A stretch of 64,000 nucleotides of DNA, from positions 52,577-116,576 of the forward strand of contig NZ_KB894125.1 in the NCBI RefSeq assembly GCF_000374365.1, written 5' to 3'. This DNA comes from Bacteroides gallinarum DSM 18171 = JCM 13658 (GTDB lineage Bacteria > Bacteroidota > Bacteroidia > Bacteroidales > Bacteroidaceae). The position numbers and the translations under genes were made by a program. Under the pieces are notes generated by a model. That model worked only from the letters and a program-made list of their open reading frames with translations, ran no database searches and had not been told where the DNA came from. The first letter of the stretch is position 1. Every line of letters starts with the position of its first letter. Positions 8,869 through 17,368 of the stretch are shown one piece after another.

Positions 8869-9963
8869 TCATATAGCAAATTTAGGCAACAGCAATATCT
8901 CTTTTCCAGAAGTAACTTCAATGGAAATAACCTGGGTCGGTTCGAGTTGGCAAGGTAGCAGTTTCATTTCGTCAGGTTGCAGCAAAAGCACATTGTCATT
9001 TAATTCCCGCCGGGACTTTTCTTCCCAATCATATATGACGAACATCCCTTTTCTGAAAAGTTCAACCCCGTCTTTGCTGTTTGTTACAATCAAGCCATCT
9101 TCGCCGAACCCGACTGACCAGTCACAGCCATGTTCCTTATATTCAAATGTGCTGCCATAGCCGACGGTCTCTTTGCCGATCAGCCTGCCGACAAGGATAT
9201 CCACGTTTGTATATGGATTTCTATTGTAGACAGGTTCTTCCGTGTTCAAGTCACTTTCAGCCCTTAACCTGCAAGCATTGACCATCCCTTTCACCAGATT
9301 ATCCTTGACAAGAGGAAATGTGGATTCTGAAGATTTGGTTTCCTGCCAATATCCTTGTTTTCTCGCATAACCGTTTATACAGTTCTTGCCGCCACAGTCT
9401 TTTTCAGGATTCTTTCCGGTACCGCATTCAAATATATGTTTTTTACCCCGGATCTTTTCCCCGCATTCCGTTTCATTGAAACAATGGTAAACGTATTCAA
9501 AATGGAGAAGAAGATAATATTCAAAACTGCGACTGGAGAATGCGATATTGACTTTCTTCCCGTCAATTTCCTTACCGGCTTCCGCCAAGGCTTCTTTATG
9601 CTTCGGATGCTTGTCCTTGTCATAGACAGCCCAGGATTCATCAACCCCTTCTGACAAGATTTGCCGTGCATACCGTACCCACTTTAATGGCGGGGCTCCG
9701 GTTATTACCACATCTTCAGCGGCATCCTTCCCGTCTGTCTTGATTTTGCGCTTTTTCCCTTTGTAGCTGCCTCTGGAAGAATTATCCTCTTCTTCATCCT
9801 GTGGAATGTAAGGTTGTGGGATGGTACGGACATCCATGCCGTCATTGCCTTTGCAATACAGGTCGCACAGGCTCGTAAAGAACAGCGGCTCGGTCTTGTC
9901 CCCTTCGCACACTATCCTTATTACATAGTTGCTGTGACGTGTATTTTCGTTATTCCTTGCCAT
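8869..9963 (-). CDS. RloB-like protein (AbiLii-type defence component)
   Basis: A 364-residue protein of the RloB family, second component of AbiL-type abortive infection modules. Near the N-terminus is IRIVCEGDKTEPLFF, the characteristic EGxxTE...F motif. An acidic DKDKH motif follows in WAVYDKDKHPKHKEAL. Both fit a TOPRIM-like nuclease core. The middle contains a cysteine-rich stretch (ECGTGKNPEKDCGGKNC) that might bind metal. The start at 9963 is chosen because it gives a 14-nt overlap with the end of the ATPase gene, typical of coupled toxin/ATPase pairs. Upstream in-frame codons lie inside the ATPase gene. Confidence 0.85.
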   Translation of the reverse strand: MARNNENTRHSNYVIRIVCEGDKTEPLFFTSLCDLYCKGNDGMDVRTIPQPYIPQDEEEDNSSRGSYKGKKRKIKTDGKDAAEDVVITGAPPLKWVRYARQILSEGVDESWAVYDKDKHPKHKEALAEAGKEIDGKKVNIAFSSRSFEYYLLLHFEYVYHCFNETECGEKIRGKKHIFECGTGKNPEKDCGGKNCINGYARKQGYWQETKSSESTFPLVKDNLVKGMVNACRLRAESDLNTEEPVYNRNPYTNVDILVGRLIGKETVGYGSTFEYKEHGCDWSVGFGEDGLIVTNSKDGVELFRKGMFVIYDWEEKSRRELNDNVLLLQPDEMKLLPCQLEPTQVISIEVTSGKEILLLPKFAI

Positions 9964-11191
9964 CCTCCACAAAGAGTTTTTCCAATGATTGCAATGAAGG
10001 CACTCCTCCAAATTTATTGTTCAAATACCATTTGGCAAACAGGGTGTCTTCTCTCACATCATCAAAGTCCGAAAGTGTGAACATTTCCGAAACTCCGAAC
10101 TTGTCTTTCTCCGTAAACCAGACCTGGTCCTTACGGATAGTATTCTGGTCAAGAAGATTCACATCATGCGTGGTGAAAACCAACTGTGCGTTCTTCTTGT
10201 TGATCCGTCCATTCCTGAATATGTCAACAATCAGTTGTGTAATGTAAGAGTGGAGACCGGAGTCCATCTCGTCCACAAAGAACGGACTGCCACTCTGCAA
10301 TGCCTGTAATATATGGCAACCGATGATGAACAACGCCCTTGTTCCAAAGGATTCCTCTTTCAATGGCAAATCTGTCTTTCCGATGCTTTCGCCATCCTTG
10401 TACAACCCGTGCAGGCTTGTCACTTCCACATCGCCGCTTCGCTTTTCCAATTGGAAATCTGCCAGTCCGGTATCCGCGAAAGCCAGAAATTCGGCGAGCA
10501 TCTTCTTGTTGTCCGGACGGGAATAAAGCCACCTGAGCATTTCCTTGTCTTCCCCAAGTACGGTATCTTCATGGAAACCGTTGGAGATGACCATGCCCGC
10601 CAAATACTTTGCGGCATTGGTTATAGGCTCACAGGGCGTGTCCTTCAAGAACTTTGAAATCAACAGCTGGTTCTTGAACACGTTGAACGGTTTGGATGTG
10701 GAAAGGCTTGAACCGAACTTGATCGTATCCGATTCCTTGTCTTCCGGAAGTAATGTACGTTCATAAAGTAACGTCTGCTTGCCGTTAGGATAGGATATCA
10801 ATGATTCGGATTCGATTTGCAGTCTGGAAAAACTGATTTCATACTTGTACCTTATTCTTTGTGTGATAAACTCCATAGAGAATTCTATCGGTGCGTTTGC
10901 TGTTGCACTGTCGAACTTGAAAGGCTGGTACAAAGTGATATCTTCACCGACACGATTATCCAGATTCAGTACCCAACGCCTGAAACCATACAGGAATTTT
11001 ATGATGTTGGTCTTTCCGGAAGCGTTGGCACCAAAAATCAAGGAAATTTTCAATGCCTTCTTGTTGCCCTCCGCCTTAGTTTCAACCTCACACAGATTTT
11101 CGGCCTTTGCTTTTGAAGAGGTCGGTTCGGTTGTAAATGAGCATGTACCCTTAAACGAACGATAATTCTTAAATTCCAGGTTTAATATCAT
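9950..11191 (-). CDS. RloA-like AAA ATPase (AbiLi-type defence component)
   Basis: A 413-residue ABC/SMC-like ATPase (AAA_21 type). Walker A is GANASGKT at residues 54-61. The signature-like segment is EESFGTRALFIIG, Walker B is PFFVDEMDSGLHS, and the H-loop is LVFTTHD. N-terminal MILNLEFKNYRSF is typical of RloA/AbiLi and related OLD-like proteins. With the overlapping RloB-like gene it forms a two-gene anti-phage module, in which the ATPase probably senses infection and controls the partner nuclease. The ATG at 11191 is chosen because the promoter lies at 11210-11240. The frame is open 54 codons further up, without support. Confidence 0.88.
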   Translation of the reverse strand: MILNLEFKNYRSFKGTCSFTTEPTSSKAKAENLCEVETKAEGNKKALKISLIFGANASGKTNIIKFLYGFRRWVLNLDNRVGEDITLYQPFKFDSATANAPIEFSMEFITQRIRYKYEISFSRLQIESESLISYPNGKQTLLYERTLLPEDKESDTIKFGSSLSTSKPFNVFKNQLLISKFLKDTPCEPITNAAKYLAGMVISNGFHEDTVLGEDKEMLRWLYSRPDNKKMLAEFLAFADTGLADFQLEKRSGDVEVTSLHGLYKDGESIGKTDLPLKEESFGTRALFIIGCHILQALQSGSPFFVDEMDSGLHSYITQLIVDIFRNGRINKKNAQLVFTTHDVNLLDQNTIRKDQVWFTEKDKFGVSEMFTLSDFDDVREDTLFAKWYLNNKFGGVPSLQSLEKLFVEDGKE

Positions 11192-11209
11192 AGTCCTGCT
11201 ATTTTTCTG

Positions 11210-11240
11210 CAAAAATAGTGTTTTAATTTTGTGTAGACAA
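11210..11240 (-). promoter_or_regulatory. Promoter of the AbiL-like pair
   Basis: On the minus strand TATTTTTG (11217-11210) matches the Bacteroides -7 box TAnnTTTG. TTG at 11240-11238 is a -33 candidate with a 20-nt spacer. The predicted start is close to the ATG at 11191, giving a short leader. The right 27-bp palindrome lies just upstream. Confidence 0.5.
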
Positions 11241-11251
11241 CTTTTTTGTCT

Positions 11252-11278
11252 GATTTTTGCGGATAATCCGTAAAAATC
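11252..11278. repeat. 27-bp palindrome, right copy flanking defence pair
   Basis: GATTTTTGC and GTAAAAATC arms around GGATAATCC. It sits just upstream of the promoter of the defence operon and is nearly identical to 8829-8855. It could be an operator or a recombination scar. Confidence 0.7.
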
Positions 11279-11464
11279 AGGCTTAAATTTGGTGTATTCA
11301 TTTTTAATGAACGGTGCCATAAAATGAACATGAAAAGTACCACTTCCATGCAATGATTATGCGAAAGTAATGATTTTCTGACTATTTATATGCACCCGTT
11401 ACGCTTTTCTATATCATACAAGAGCTTGCTTCCATATTCTTCCATAAACAGCCATCTTAAGTCC

Positions 11465-11635
11465 CGCTTCACTTGGCAAGTCCCTTCGGAGAAGGTAACT
11501 CGGAGGGCGAATACCTCCACGTTCAAGCCTCCGGTTTTCGGACACAAAATTCCCTGCGGTAATTTTCCGCCCGAAAAAACGCTCCGGTATTGCCGTCCGA
11601 GTTGAAGAAATGACCGGGACTTGGCAAGCGAAGCG
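11465..11635. repeat. Long fold-back repeat, copy D (divergent)
   Basis: The outer arm CGCTTCACTTGGCAAGTCCC (11465-11484) pairs with 11616-11635. A second arm AACTCGGA...AATACC pairs with GGTATT...TCCGAGTT. The inner segment contains CTGCGGTAATTTTCCGCCCGAAAA, resembling the core of copies A-C. The rest of 11280-12090 carries no convincing gene, only GC-rich sequence to about 11975 and the promoter of the next gene. Confidence 0.6.
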
Positions 11636-12045
11636 ACCTACGACGCATGATACAGGGTCACAGAAAAGAATCCGGAGGGGATATTTTATCCGGATCCTGC
11701 CGTCCCAATGCGTTACGACTTCTGAATATACCCCGCAGAAGGCTGTCTGCCGCCTGTCCCCAGGAATACATCAAACCGGGACAAGGGCTGCGCTCGCTCC
11801 CAACTCTGCATATTACAGGCTTTCTCTTTCCCGTGCTTTGCCCTTCGGTGCGGTTTCGTCCTGCCTTTTCCCGTCTGCGGTGCGGCTCGCGTCGCTATCT
11901 CCCTGCTCCCGTTTGTTCCTGTCCCTGCCTTGACGCTCCCGCCTTCTCCCGTCCGGGTTTCCGTCCTGCGGTGTAACATGATGACATCTGATGTTATATA
12001 TATCCCAATACTCTGTAAATCAGTTATTTATCAAATATAGTCTTA

Positions 12046-12053
12046 TATATTTG
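12046..12053 (+). promoter_or_regulatory. -7 box upstream of the DUF3945 gene
   Basis: TATATTTG fits TAnnTTTG. Transcription would begin around 12058-12061. This makes the possible GTG start at 12056 unlikely and supports the ATG at 12092. Confidence 0.5.
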
Positions 12054-12091
12054 CAGTGACAACATCAGTATTAACGCTAAAATTTTCAATT

Positions 12092-13852
12092 ATGGCAAAG
12101 AAAAATGCAAGGGAAGAACCCCGACCGCAAACCGCCGAGAACGAGCAGATGAGCGACATCGTGTTTGTCCTCGACAAGATGGAGCTGCTTTTACAGGCGG
12201 TGTCCGAAATCGGGAAGGACGGCAAGTACAAGACGGTGGCGGCCGACAAGGAACACCGCAACTCCTTCCTGAAGATAGACCGCTATGCGGACATCTTCGA
12301 GAACTTCATCAAGAATTTCTGGAGCCAGCTCAAGGACCCGACACGTTTCGGCATCCTTTCCGTCAAGGAGGAGGGCCTGGACGACCCGAAAGTGCAGCAG
12401 GCAATCGAGGACATTGCCGCCGGAAAGAAGACAAAAGCCGTGGAGGAATTTCTCAAGCAGTACGAGATTGTTCCACGAAACAAGGAAAACCAAAGTATCA
12501 ACCAACAAAATCAAGAAGAAATGGCAAAGAAAAATGAAACACAGCCGCAGGTTGCCGCAGCCGACAGCCAGCAGCAGAGCACGTACCGTTACAACGAGTC
12601 CATGATCAACTGGGAACAGTTGAAAAACTTCGGCCTGTCGCGTGAATACCTCCAGGAACGGGGACTGCTCGAACAGATGCTCAAAGGTTACAAGACCAAC
12701 CAGACCGTCCCCATCAGCATGAATTTCGGCTCGGCCGTGCTGCGTACCGACGCGCGTCTCTCGTTCCAGCAATCAACGGGCGGGGATGTGGTGCTGGCCA
12801 TACACGGCATCCGCCAGAAACCCGAACTCGACCGTCCATACTTCGGGCACATCTTCTCCGACGAGGACAAGAAGAACCTGCTCGAAACGGGAAACATGGG
12901 GCGTGTGGTCGAGCTGAAAGGACGCAACGGGGAATACATCCCGTCCTTCATCAGTATCGACAAGCTCACCAACGAGGTGGTCGCCATGAAAGCGGAGAAC
13001 GCCTTCATCCCGAAAGAAATCAAAGGAGTGGAACTGACCGAACAGGAACAGAACGACCTGCGTGAGGGAAAGAAGGTCTATGTCGAGGGGATGACCGCCA
13101 AGTCCGGCAACGAATTCAGCGCATTCATCCAGGTCAATGCCGAGCGCAGGGGCGTGGAGTTCATCTTCGAGAACGACAAGCTCTTCAACCGGCAGTCGCT
13201 GGGCGGCGTGGAACTGACGCAGAAGCAGGTCGAGGACCTGAACGCGGGAAAGGCGATATTCGTGGAGGGGATGAAGCGCAAGGACGGAGAGGTGTTCTCA
13301 TCGTATGTCAAGCTGGACGAGGCAACCGGCAGGCCGTCCTACACCCGTTACAACCCCGATTCACCGGAAGGAGCACGCGAAATCTATATCCCGAATGAAA
13401 TAGGCGGGGTGAAGATTACCGCCGAAGAACAGAAGGAACTGAGGGAAGGAAGGGTCATCTTCCTCAATGACATGGTCAACCGCAAGGGAGAGGAGTTCTC
13501 CTCGTTCATAAAGGCCGACCTGGAAACGGGACGCCTGAGCTACTCCCGCACGCCGGACGGCTTCGACCAGCGTGCCGAGTTCAAGATTCCGGACAAGGTA
13601 TGGGACGTGGAACTGACCAGAAAGCAGCGTGCCGACCTCCAGGACGGCAAGGCGGTGCTGGTGGAAGGGATCAAGGGATATGACGGGAAAACCATCTCGC
13701 AGTATGTCAAAGCGAATTTCAACCATGGACGCCTGGACTTCTATAACGAGAACCCCGACCGCAAACGGGACGCGTCGCAACGCAACGTGGTGGCGAACAG
13801 CCAGAAGCAGGAACAGGGCAACCGCAAATCAAAGGGGGCAAGCATAGCCTGA
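12092..13852 (+). CDS. DUF4099/DUF3945 domain protein
   Basis: A 586-residue protein typical of Bacteroidales ICE and plasmid accessory regions; its function is unknown. Residues 1-140 form an N-terminal domain (SDIVFVLDKMELLLQAVSE...). A DUF4099-like segment begins near residue 170 (INWEQLKNFGLSREYLQERG...LLEQMLKGYKTN). Four DUF3945-type repeats of about 65-70 residues follow, each with GVELT.xQ..DL..GKxxxVEGM. The protein restarts internally at residue 144 (ATG 12521) with MAKKNETQ, echoing the N-terminal MAKKNARE, so a shorter form or an old gene fusion is possible. Topoisomerase III follows closely. Confidence 0.8.
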   Translation: MAKKNAREEPRPQTAENEQMSDIVFVLDKMELLLQAVSEIGKDGKYKTVAADKEHRNSFLKIDRYADIFENFIKNFWSQLKDPTRFGILSVKEEGLDDPKVQQAIEDIAAGKKTKAVEEFLKQYEIVPRNKENQSINQQNQEEMAKKNETQPQVAAADSQQQSTYRYNESMINWEQLKNFGLSREYLQERGLLEQMLKGYKTNQTVPISMNFGSAVLRTDARLSFQQSTGGDVVLAIHGIRQKPELDRPYFGHIFSDEDKKNLLETGNMGRVVELKGRNGEYIPSFISIDKLTNEVVAMKAENAFIPKEIKGVELTEQEQNDLREGKKVYVEGMTAKSGNEFSAFIQVNAERRGVEFIFENDKLFNRQSLGGVELTQKQVEDLNAGKAIFVEGMKRKDGEVFSSYVKLDEATGRPSYTRYNPDSPEGAREIYIPNEIGGVKITAEEQKELREGRVIFLNDMVNRKGEEFSSFIKADLETGRLSYSRTPDGFDQRAEFKIPDKVWDVELTRKQRADLQDGKAVLVEGIKGYDGKTISQYVKANFNHGRLDFYNENPDRKRDASQRNVVANSQKQEQGNRKSKGASIA

Positions 13853-13897
13853 CAAACGGGTATGAACGAATGAATGTCGAATCTAAAAGAAAGAACG

Positions 13898-14161
13898 ATG
13901 AAAAAAGATAATGGAAACAACATGCCTTTCAAGGCTGAAGACGTGAACTGGGACGAACTGGAGGCTATCGGCATCCTGAAAGACGAACTGGAAATGGCGG
14001 GGGAACTGGACACGCTCCTCCGTGGGGAGAAAACAGGCGTGATGTCGCTGAGCCTCGTGCTGCTCGGCGTGGACGTGGTGATGGACGCCACCCTCCAGCT
14101 GGTAGACAAGGGCGGGACGCCCCTGCTTGAAATCCTCGGCGTGAGCCCTTCGGGGAAGTAA
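13898..14161 (+). CDS. Small DUF4099-like protein
   Basis: An 87-residue protein whose core (VNWDELEAIGILKDELEMAGELDTLLRGEKTGVMSLSL) parallels the DUF4099 segment of the upstream protein (INWEQLKNFGLSREYLQERGLLEQMLKGYKTN). It is probably a stand-alone paralogue. An ATG at 13874 in the same frame would add eight residues. The ATG at 13898 is preferred for its A/G-rich upstream region. The function is unknown. It lies between the DUF3945 gene and topB, co-directional with both. Confidence 0.7.
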   Translation: MKKDNGNNMPFKAEDVNWDELEAIGILKDELEMAGELDTLLRGEKTGVMSLSLVLLGVDVVMDATLQLVDKGGTPLLEILGVSPSGK

Positions 14162-14251
14162 CCTCCCGTGACAAGTAAAAAGATGTCAAACCGCCGTTTC
14201 CCGCTTTCCGGCACGGAAGACGGGAAACGGCATAAATCTTATCCGATTATT

Positions 14252-16348
14252 ATGATAGCAATCATCGCAGAGAAGCCGAGTGTAGGCATGGACATAGCCC
14301 GCGTAGTCGGGGCTGATACAAGAAATGACGGCTACTGTTCCGGTAACGGCTATATGGTCACATGGGCATTGGGCCACCTCGTGTCGCTGACCATGCCGGA
14401 AACATACGGTTATACGAAAACCTCACCGCAGGATCTTCCGATGCTGCCCGGCCCTTTCCGCCTTGTCCCCCGCATGGTCAGGACGGACCGGGGCATGGTC
14501 CCGGACATAGCCGCCGCGAAACAGCTGAAAGTCATCGACGGGGTATTCGGCAGGTGCGACAGCATCATCGTGGCAACCGATGCAGGGCGTGAAGGGGAAC
14601 TGATTTTCCGCTGGATATACGCCTACCTGGGATATACCAGGCCATTCAAGCGCCTGTGGATCTCCTCGCTCACCGACGAGGCCATCACCGAAGGGATGGC
14701 AAACCTCAGGGACGGCTCGGAATACGACAGCCTGTATGCGGCGGCGGACAGCCGGGCCAAGGCGGACTGGCTGGTGGGCATGAACGCCAGCCGTGCGCTG
14801 GCAGCCGTGTCAGGGTCATCCAACAATTCCATCGGACGTGTGCAGACTCCGGCACTGGCCATGGTCTGCGCCCGGTTCAAGGAAAACAGGGGATTCGTCT
14901 CCTCCCCTTACTGGCAGCTGCACGCCAGCCTGAAAGGTGAAACCTCCCACCGCCGTTTTTTCCATACCGGGAATTTCGATGACCGGCAAGCAGCGGAAAC
15001 GGCATACAAGCGTATCTCGCCGGATTCCGTGGCGACAGTCACGAAGGTGGAACGCAGGAAGACCTCGCAGCAACCGCCGCTGCTGTACGACCTGACCGCA
15101 CTCCAGAAAGACTGCAACGTGTATCTCGACCTGACGGCCGCCAGGACGCTGGATATCGCCCAGGCCCTGTACGAGAAAAAACTGATTTCCTACCCGAGGA
15201 CGGGCAGCCGCCATATCCCGGAGGATGTCATGCGGCACATCCCTTCCCTGCTGGAAAAAGCTGTCAGGCTGCCGGAGTTCAGGGGATACGGGCAATCCTT
15301 TGATTTCTCCAACCTGAACACCCGGAGTGTGGACGGCACCAGGGTGTCCGACCACCATGCCCTGATTACGACCGGCATTGAGCCGGCAAGCCTTTCCGAA
15401 GCGGAATCCGCCGTTTACGGGATGATTGCAGGGAGGATGCTTGAGGCGTTCTCGCCATGCTGTGAAAAGGAACTGCTGCTGATGGAATGCCGCCTGGAAG
15501 ACATGGCTTTCCGTTCAAGGAGTTCTTCCGTCACCAGCCCGGGATGGCGAGACGTGTTCGCCAGGAAAGAGGACAGGGAGGAGGACGAATCCGGGTCGGA
15601 CGAAGGGGAAGCTGTCTTTGCCGAGGGAGACACGGTTCCGGTCACGGGATACGGGCTGGCGCAGAAAAAGACCATGCCCAAGCCTCTCTATACCGAAGCC
15701 ACGCTGCTCGCCGCCATGGAAACCTGCGGCAGGGAAATCCCCGACGAACAGGCGCGGGAAGCCGTCAGGGACCTGGGTATCGGTACCCCCGCCACGAGAG
15801 CCGCCATCATCACCACCCTGTTCAAGAGGGATTACATCGGGCGCAGGGGAAAGAGCATTGTCCCCACGGAAAAAGGACTCGGCATCTACGAGGCCGTGAA
15901 AGACATGCTGGTGGCGGATGTCTCCATGACAGGAAGCTGGGAGAAAGCCCTGGCACAGATAGAACGGCGCACGCTCGATGCCGGTACGTTCATGGCCTCC
16001 ATCAATGACTACACGTGCAAGGTTACCCGGGAAATACTGGGGCGCACTGTCCCGACAATGCCCGCACGGACGTTCACCTGCCCCAAATGCGGGACTGGCA
16101 ATGTCATCGTCCGCGCCAAGACCGCCAGGTGCGACCGTGAAGGTTGCGGGCTGCTCGTTTTCCGGAGGTTCCTGAACAAGGAGCTGACAGACCAGCACCT
16201 GGAACAGCTCCTCTCCTCGGGCTCCACCAGGCTCATCAAGGGTTTCAAGGGCAAGAAGGGGGTGGCTTTCGACGCGTCGGTCGCTTTCGACGCCGATTTC
16301 AACCTGACCCTCTCGTTCCCGAAGAACGGGCGCGGAAAGAAAAAGTGA
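14252..16348 (+). CDS. topB: Type IA DNA topoisomerase (topoisomerase III)
   Basis: A 698-residue topoisomerase III that passes single strands through a transient nick, probably resolving DNA during ICE transfer or excision. The N-terminal TOPRIM domain starts MIAIIAEKPSVG and has ATDAGREGELIFRW. The catalytic tyrosine is Tyr314 in ISYPRTGSR. RVQTPALA and GTPATRAAII are conserved domain blocks. A single four-cysteine zinc finger (CPKCG...CDREGCG) lies near residues 610-635. The ATG at 14252 is chosen because homology begins there. ICE-borne topoisomerases of this type (for example exc of CTnDOT) are usual next to DUF3945 genes. Confidence 0.92.
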   Translation: MIAIIAEKPSVGMDIARVVGADTRNDGYCSGNGYMVTWALGHLVSLTMPETYGYTKTSPQDLPMLPGPFRLVPRMVRTDRGMVPDIAAAKQLKVIDGVFGRCDSIIVATDAGREGELIFRWIYAYLGYTRPFKRLWISSLTDEAITEGMANLRDGSEYDSLYAAADSRAKADWLVGMNASRALAAVSGSSNNSIGRVQTPALAMVCARFKENRGFVSSPYWQLHASLKGETSHRRFFHTGNFDDRQAAETAYKRISPDSVATVTKVERRKTSQQPPLLYDLTALQKDCNVYLDLTAARTLDIAQALYEKKLISYPRTGSRHIPEDVMRHIPSLLEKAVRLPEFRGYGQSFDFSNLNTRSVDGTRVSDHHALITTGIEPASLSEAESAVYGMIAGRMLEAFSPCCEKELLLMECRLEDMAFRSRSSSVTSPGWRDVFARKEDREEDESGSDEGEAVFAEGDTVPVTGYGLAQKKTMPKPLYTEATLLAAMETCGREIPDEQAREAVRDLGIGTPATRAAIITTLFKRDYIGRRGKSIVPTEKGLGIYEAVKDMLVADVSMTGSWEKALAQIERRTLDAGTFMASINDYTCKVTREILGRTVPTMPARTFTCPKCGTGNVIVRAKTARCDREGCGLLVFRRFLNKELTDQHLEQLLSSGSTRLIKGFKGKKGVAFDASVAFDADFNLTLSFPKNGRGKKK

Positions 16349-16356
16349 CGCAGCCG

Positions 16357-16513
16357 TTCCGATTTGCGGGCAAAGGTCGCAGACCGCCTGTCTCCACAGG
16401 CAAGGTCGCGCCCCTACGGGGTTCCGTGGAAAAATCATCCTCGCCACGCTGCGGTATTTTTCCCGAAAACCTTGCCTGTGGAAGCGGTCTGCATGGAAGC
16501 CCGCAGAATCGGG
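16357..16513. repeat. Long fold-back repeat, copy B
   Basis: The outer arm TTCCGATTTGCGGGC (16357-16371) pairs with GCCCGCAGAATCGGGA. The next arms are GCAGACCGC with GCGGTCTGC and CCACAGGCAAGGT with ACCTTGCCTGTGG, then GGAAAAAT with ATTTTTCC. The core is nearly identical to copy C and similar to copy A. It starts only a few bases after the topB stop. Confidence 0.8.
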
Positions 16514-16535
16514 AACTGCATGTCCCATTAAAACA

Positions 16536-16781
16536 ATGAAGATTATGAAAACAGGAAAATGGATTGAAAGGATAAAGGGTAGCGGATGGACAAGGACTGC
16601 GATGGTGGCAGTCGCGGCAGCCATCGTGTTCAGCTGGCTATATACACATGGCGTATCCCCTGTATGGACGGCCGTGGCCATCGTGTGTTTCAGGGGATTC
16701 TTCAGGTTTCTCTATCGTGTAGCCTGTTTTCTGGTGGCACTCGCGATAATCCTGTGCATCCTGAGTTTTCTGGTCTTCTGA
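16536..16781 (+). CDS. Small membrane protein
   Basis: An 81-residue protein with a basic N-terminus (MKIMKTGKWIERIKGSGWTR) and two hydrophobic segments (residues about 22-38 and 42-81). It is probably inserted in the inner membrane. No family is recognised. It follows topB and fold-back B and precedes a clear intrinsic terminator, so it closes that transcription unit. The second ATG at 16545 is an equally possible start. Confidence 0.6.
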   Translation: MKIMKTGKWIERIKGSGWTRTAMVAVAAAIVFSWLYTHGVSPVWTAVAIVCFRGFFRFLYRVACFLVALAIILCILSFLVF

Positions 16782-16837
16782 CAGTCCAGTAATGGAAATG
16801 CCGTATCATACCGGTCTCCGGTTACAGGCAAAGAAGG

Positions 16838-16867
16838 GCCGTCCGATTTTCTTGGACGGCTTTTTTT
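16838..16867 (+). terminator. Intrinsic terminator
   Basis: GCCGTCC (16838-16844) pairs perfectly with GGACGGC (16854-16860), followed by seven T residues. It ends the topB/membrane-protein unit. Confidence 0.85.
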
Positions 16868-16922
16868 ATGCGGAAAACGACGGACAGGGAATGACAAGGG
16901 ACATGCAGGCATTGGCACCGCA

Positions 16923-17075
16923 GAACTACAGGGCAAAGGTGGCAAATGCTTCTTTTCGGACGGCAAGGTCGCGCCCCTGCGGGGTTCCGTGGAAAAATCA
17001 TCCTCGCTCCGCTGCGGTATTTTTCCCGAAAACCTTGCCTTACCGGAAGCATTCGCCGTAAGGCCCTTGTAGTTC
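16923..17075. repeat. Long fold-back repeat, copy C
   Basis: The outer arm GAACTACAGGG pairs with CCTTGTAGTTC. AATGCTTC pairs with GAAGCATT, GGCAAGGT pairs with ACCTTGCC, and GGAAAAAT pairs with ATTTTTCC. The central ~75 bp is almost identical to copy B, but the flanking arms are unrelated in sequence and again self-complementary. Confidence 0.8.
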
Positions 17076-17120
17076 AACGGCTACCAAAGCCGAATTATTC
17101 ACAATTTAATAAATAACATT

Positions 17121-17336
17121 ATGAATCAAGCGATTATCACAAGACAGTCACCGGCTCCGATGCGGATGCCCGTGAGCCGTAGAGAAAAAATCCATGTACC
17201 GAAACCGGTTCTCAGACTTCCTCCGAGAGGGACAACGGGACCCGTGCACATCTCCACGCTGCTGAATCCGGTCCTGGAGATATGCAAGCACCCGGACAGG
17301 GACCGCCTGCTGGCCGAATTCTTCAAGGACGCATGA
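17121..17336 (+). CDS. Hypothetical protein, 71 aa
   Basis: A small basic, proline-rich protein (MNQAIITRQSPAPMRMPVSRREKIHVPKP...) ending ICKHPDRDRLLAEFFKDA. It is co-directional with, and 32 nt upstream of, the PRTRC protein E gene, so it probably heads that operon. The family is not recognised. Confidence 0.55.
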   Translation: MNQAIITRQSPAPMRMPVSRREKIHVPKPVLRLPPRGTTGPVHISTLLNPVLEICKHPDRDRLLAEFFKDA

Positions 17337-17368
17337 AACCATTGTCTAATCATTTAATATCTCAAGTT

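Noticed and set aside
11610..11976. Possible small genes between the fold-back copy D and the DUF3945 promoter
   Set aside because: Overlapping frames with Arg/Pro/Ser/Cys-rich shadow-type composition and no recognisable family.
16792..17061. Gene starting at 16792
   Set aside because: The frame runs through an intrinsic terminator and the fold-back repeat C. The composition follows the repeat.
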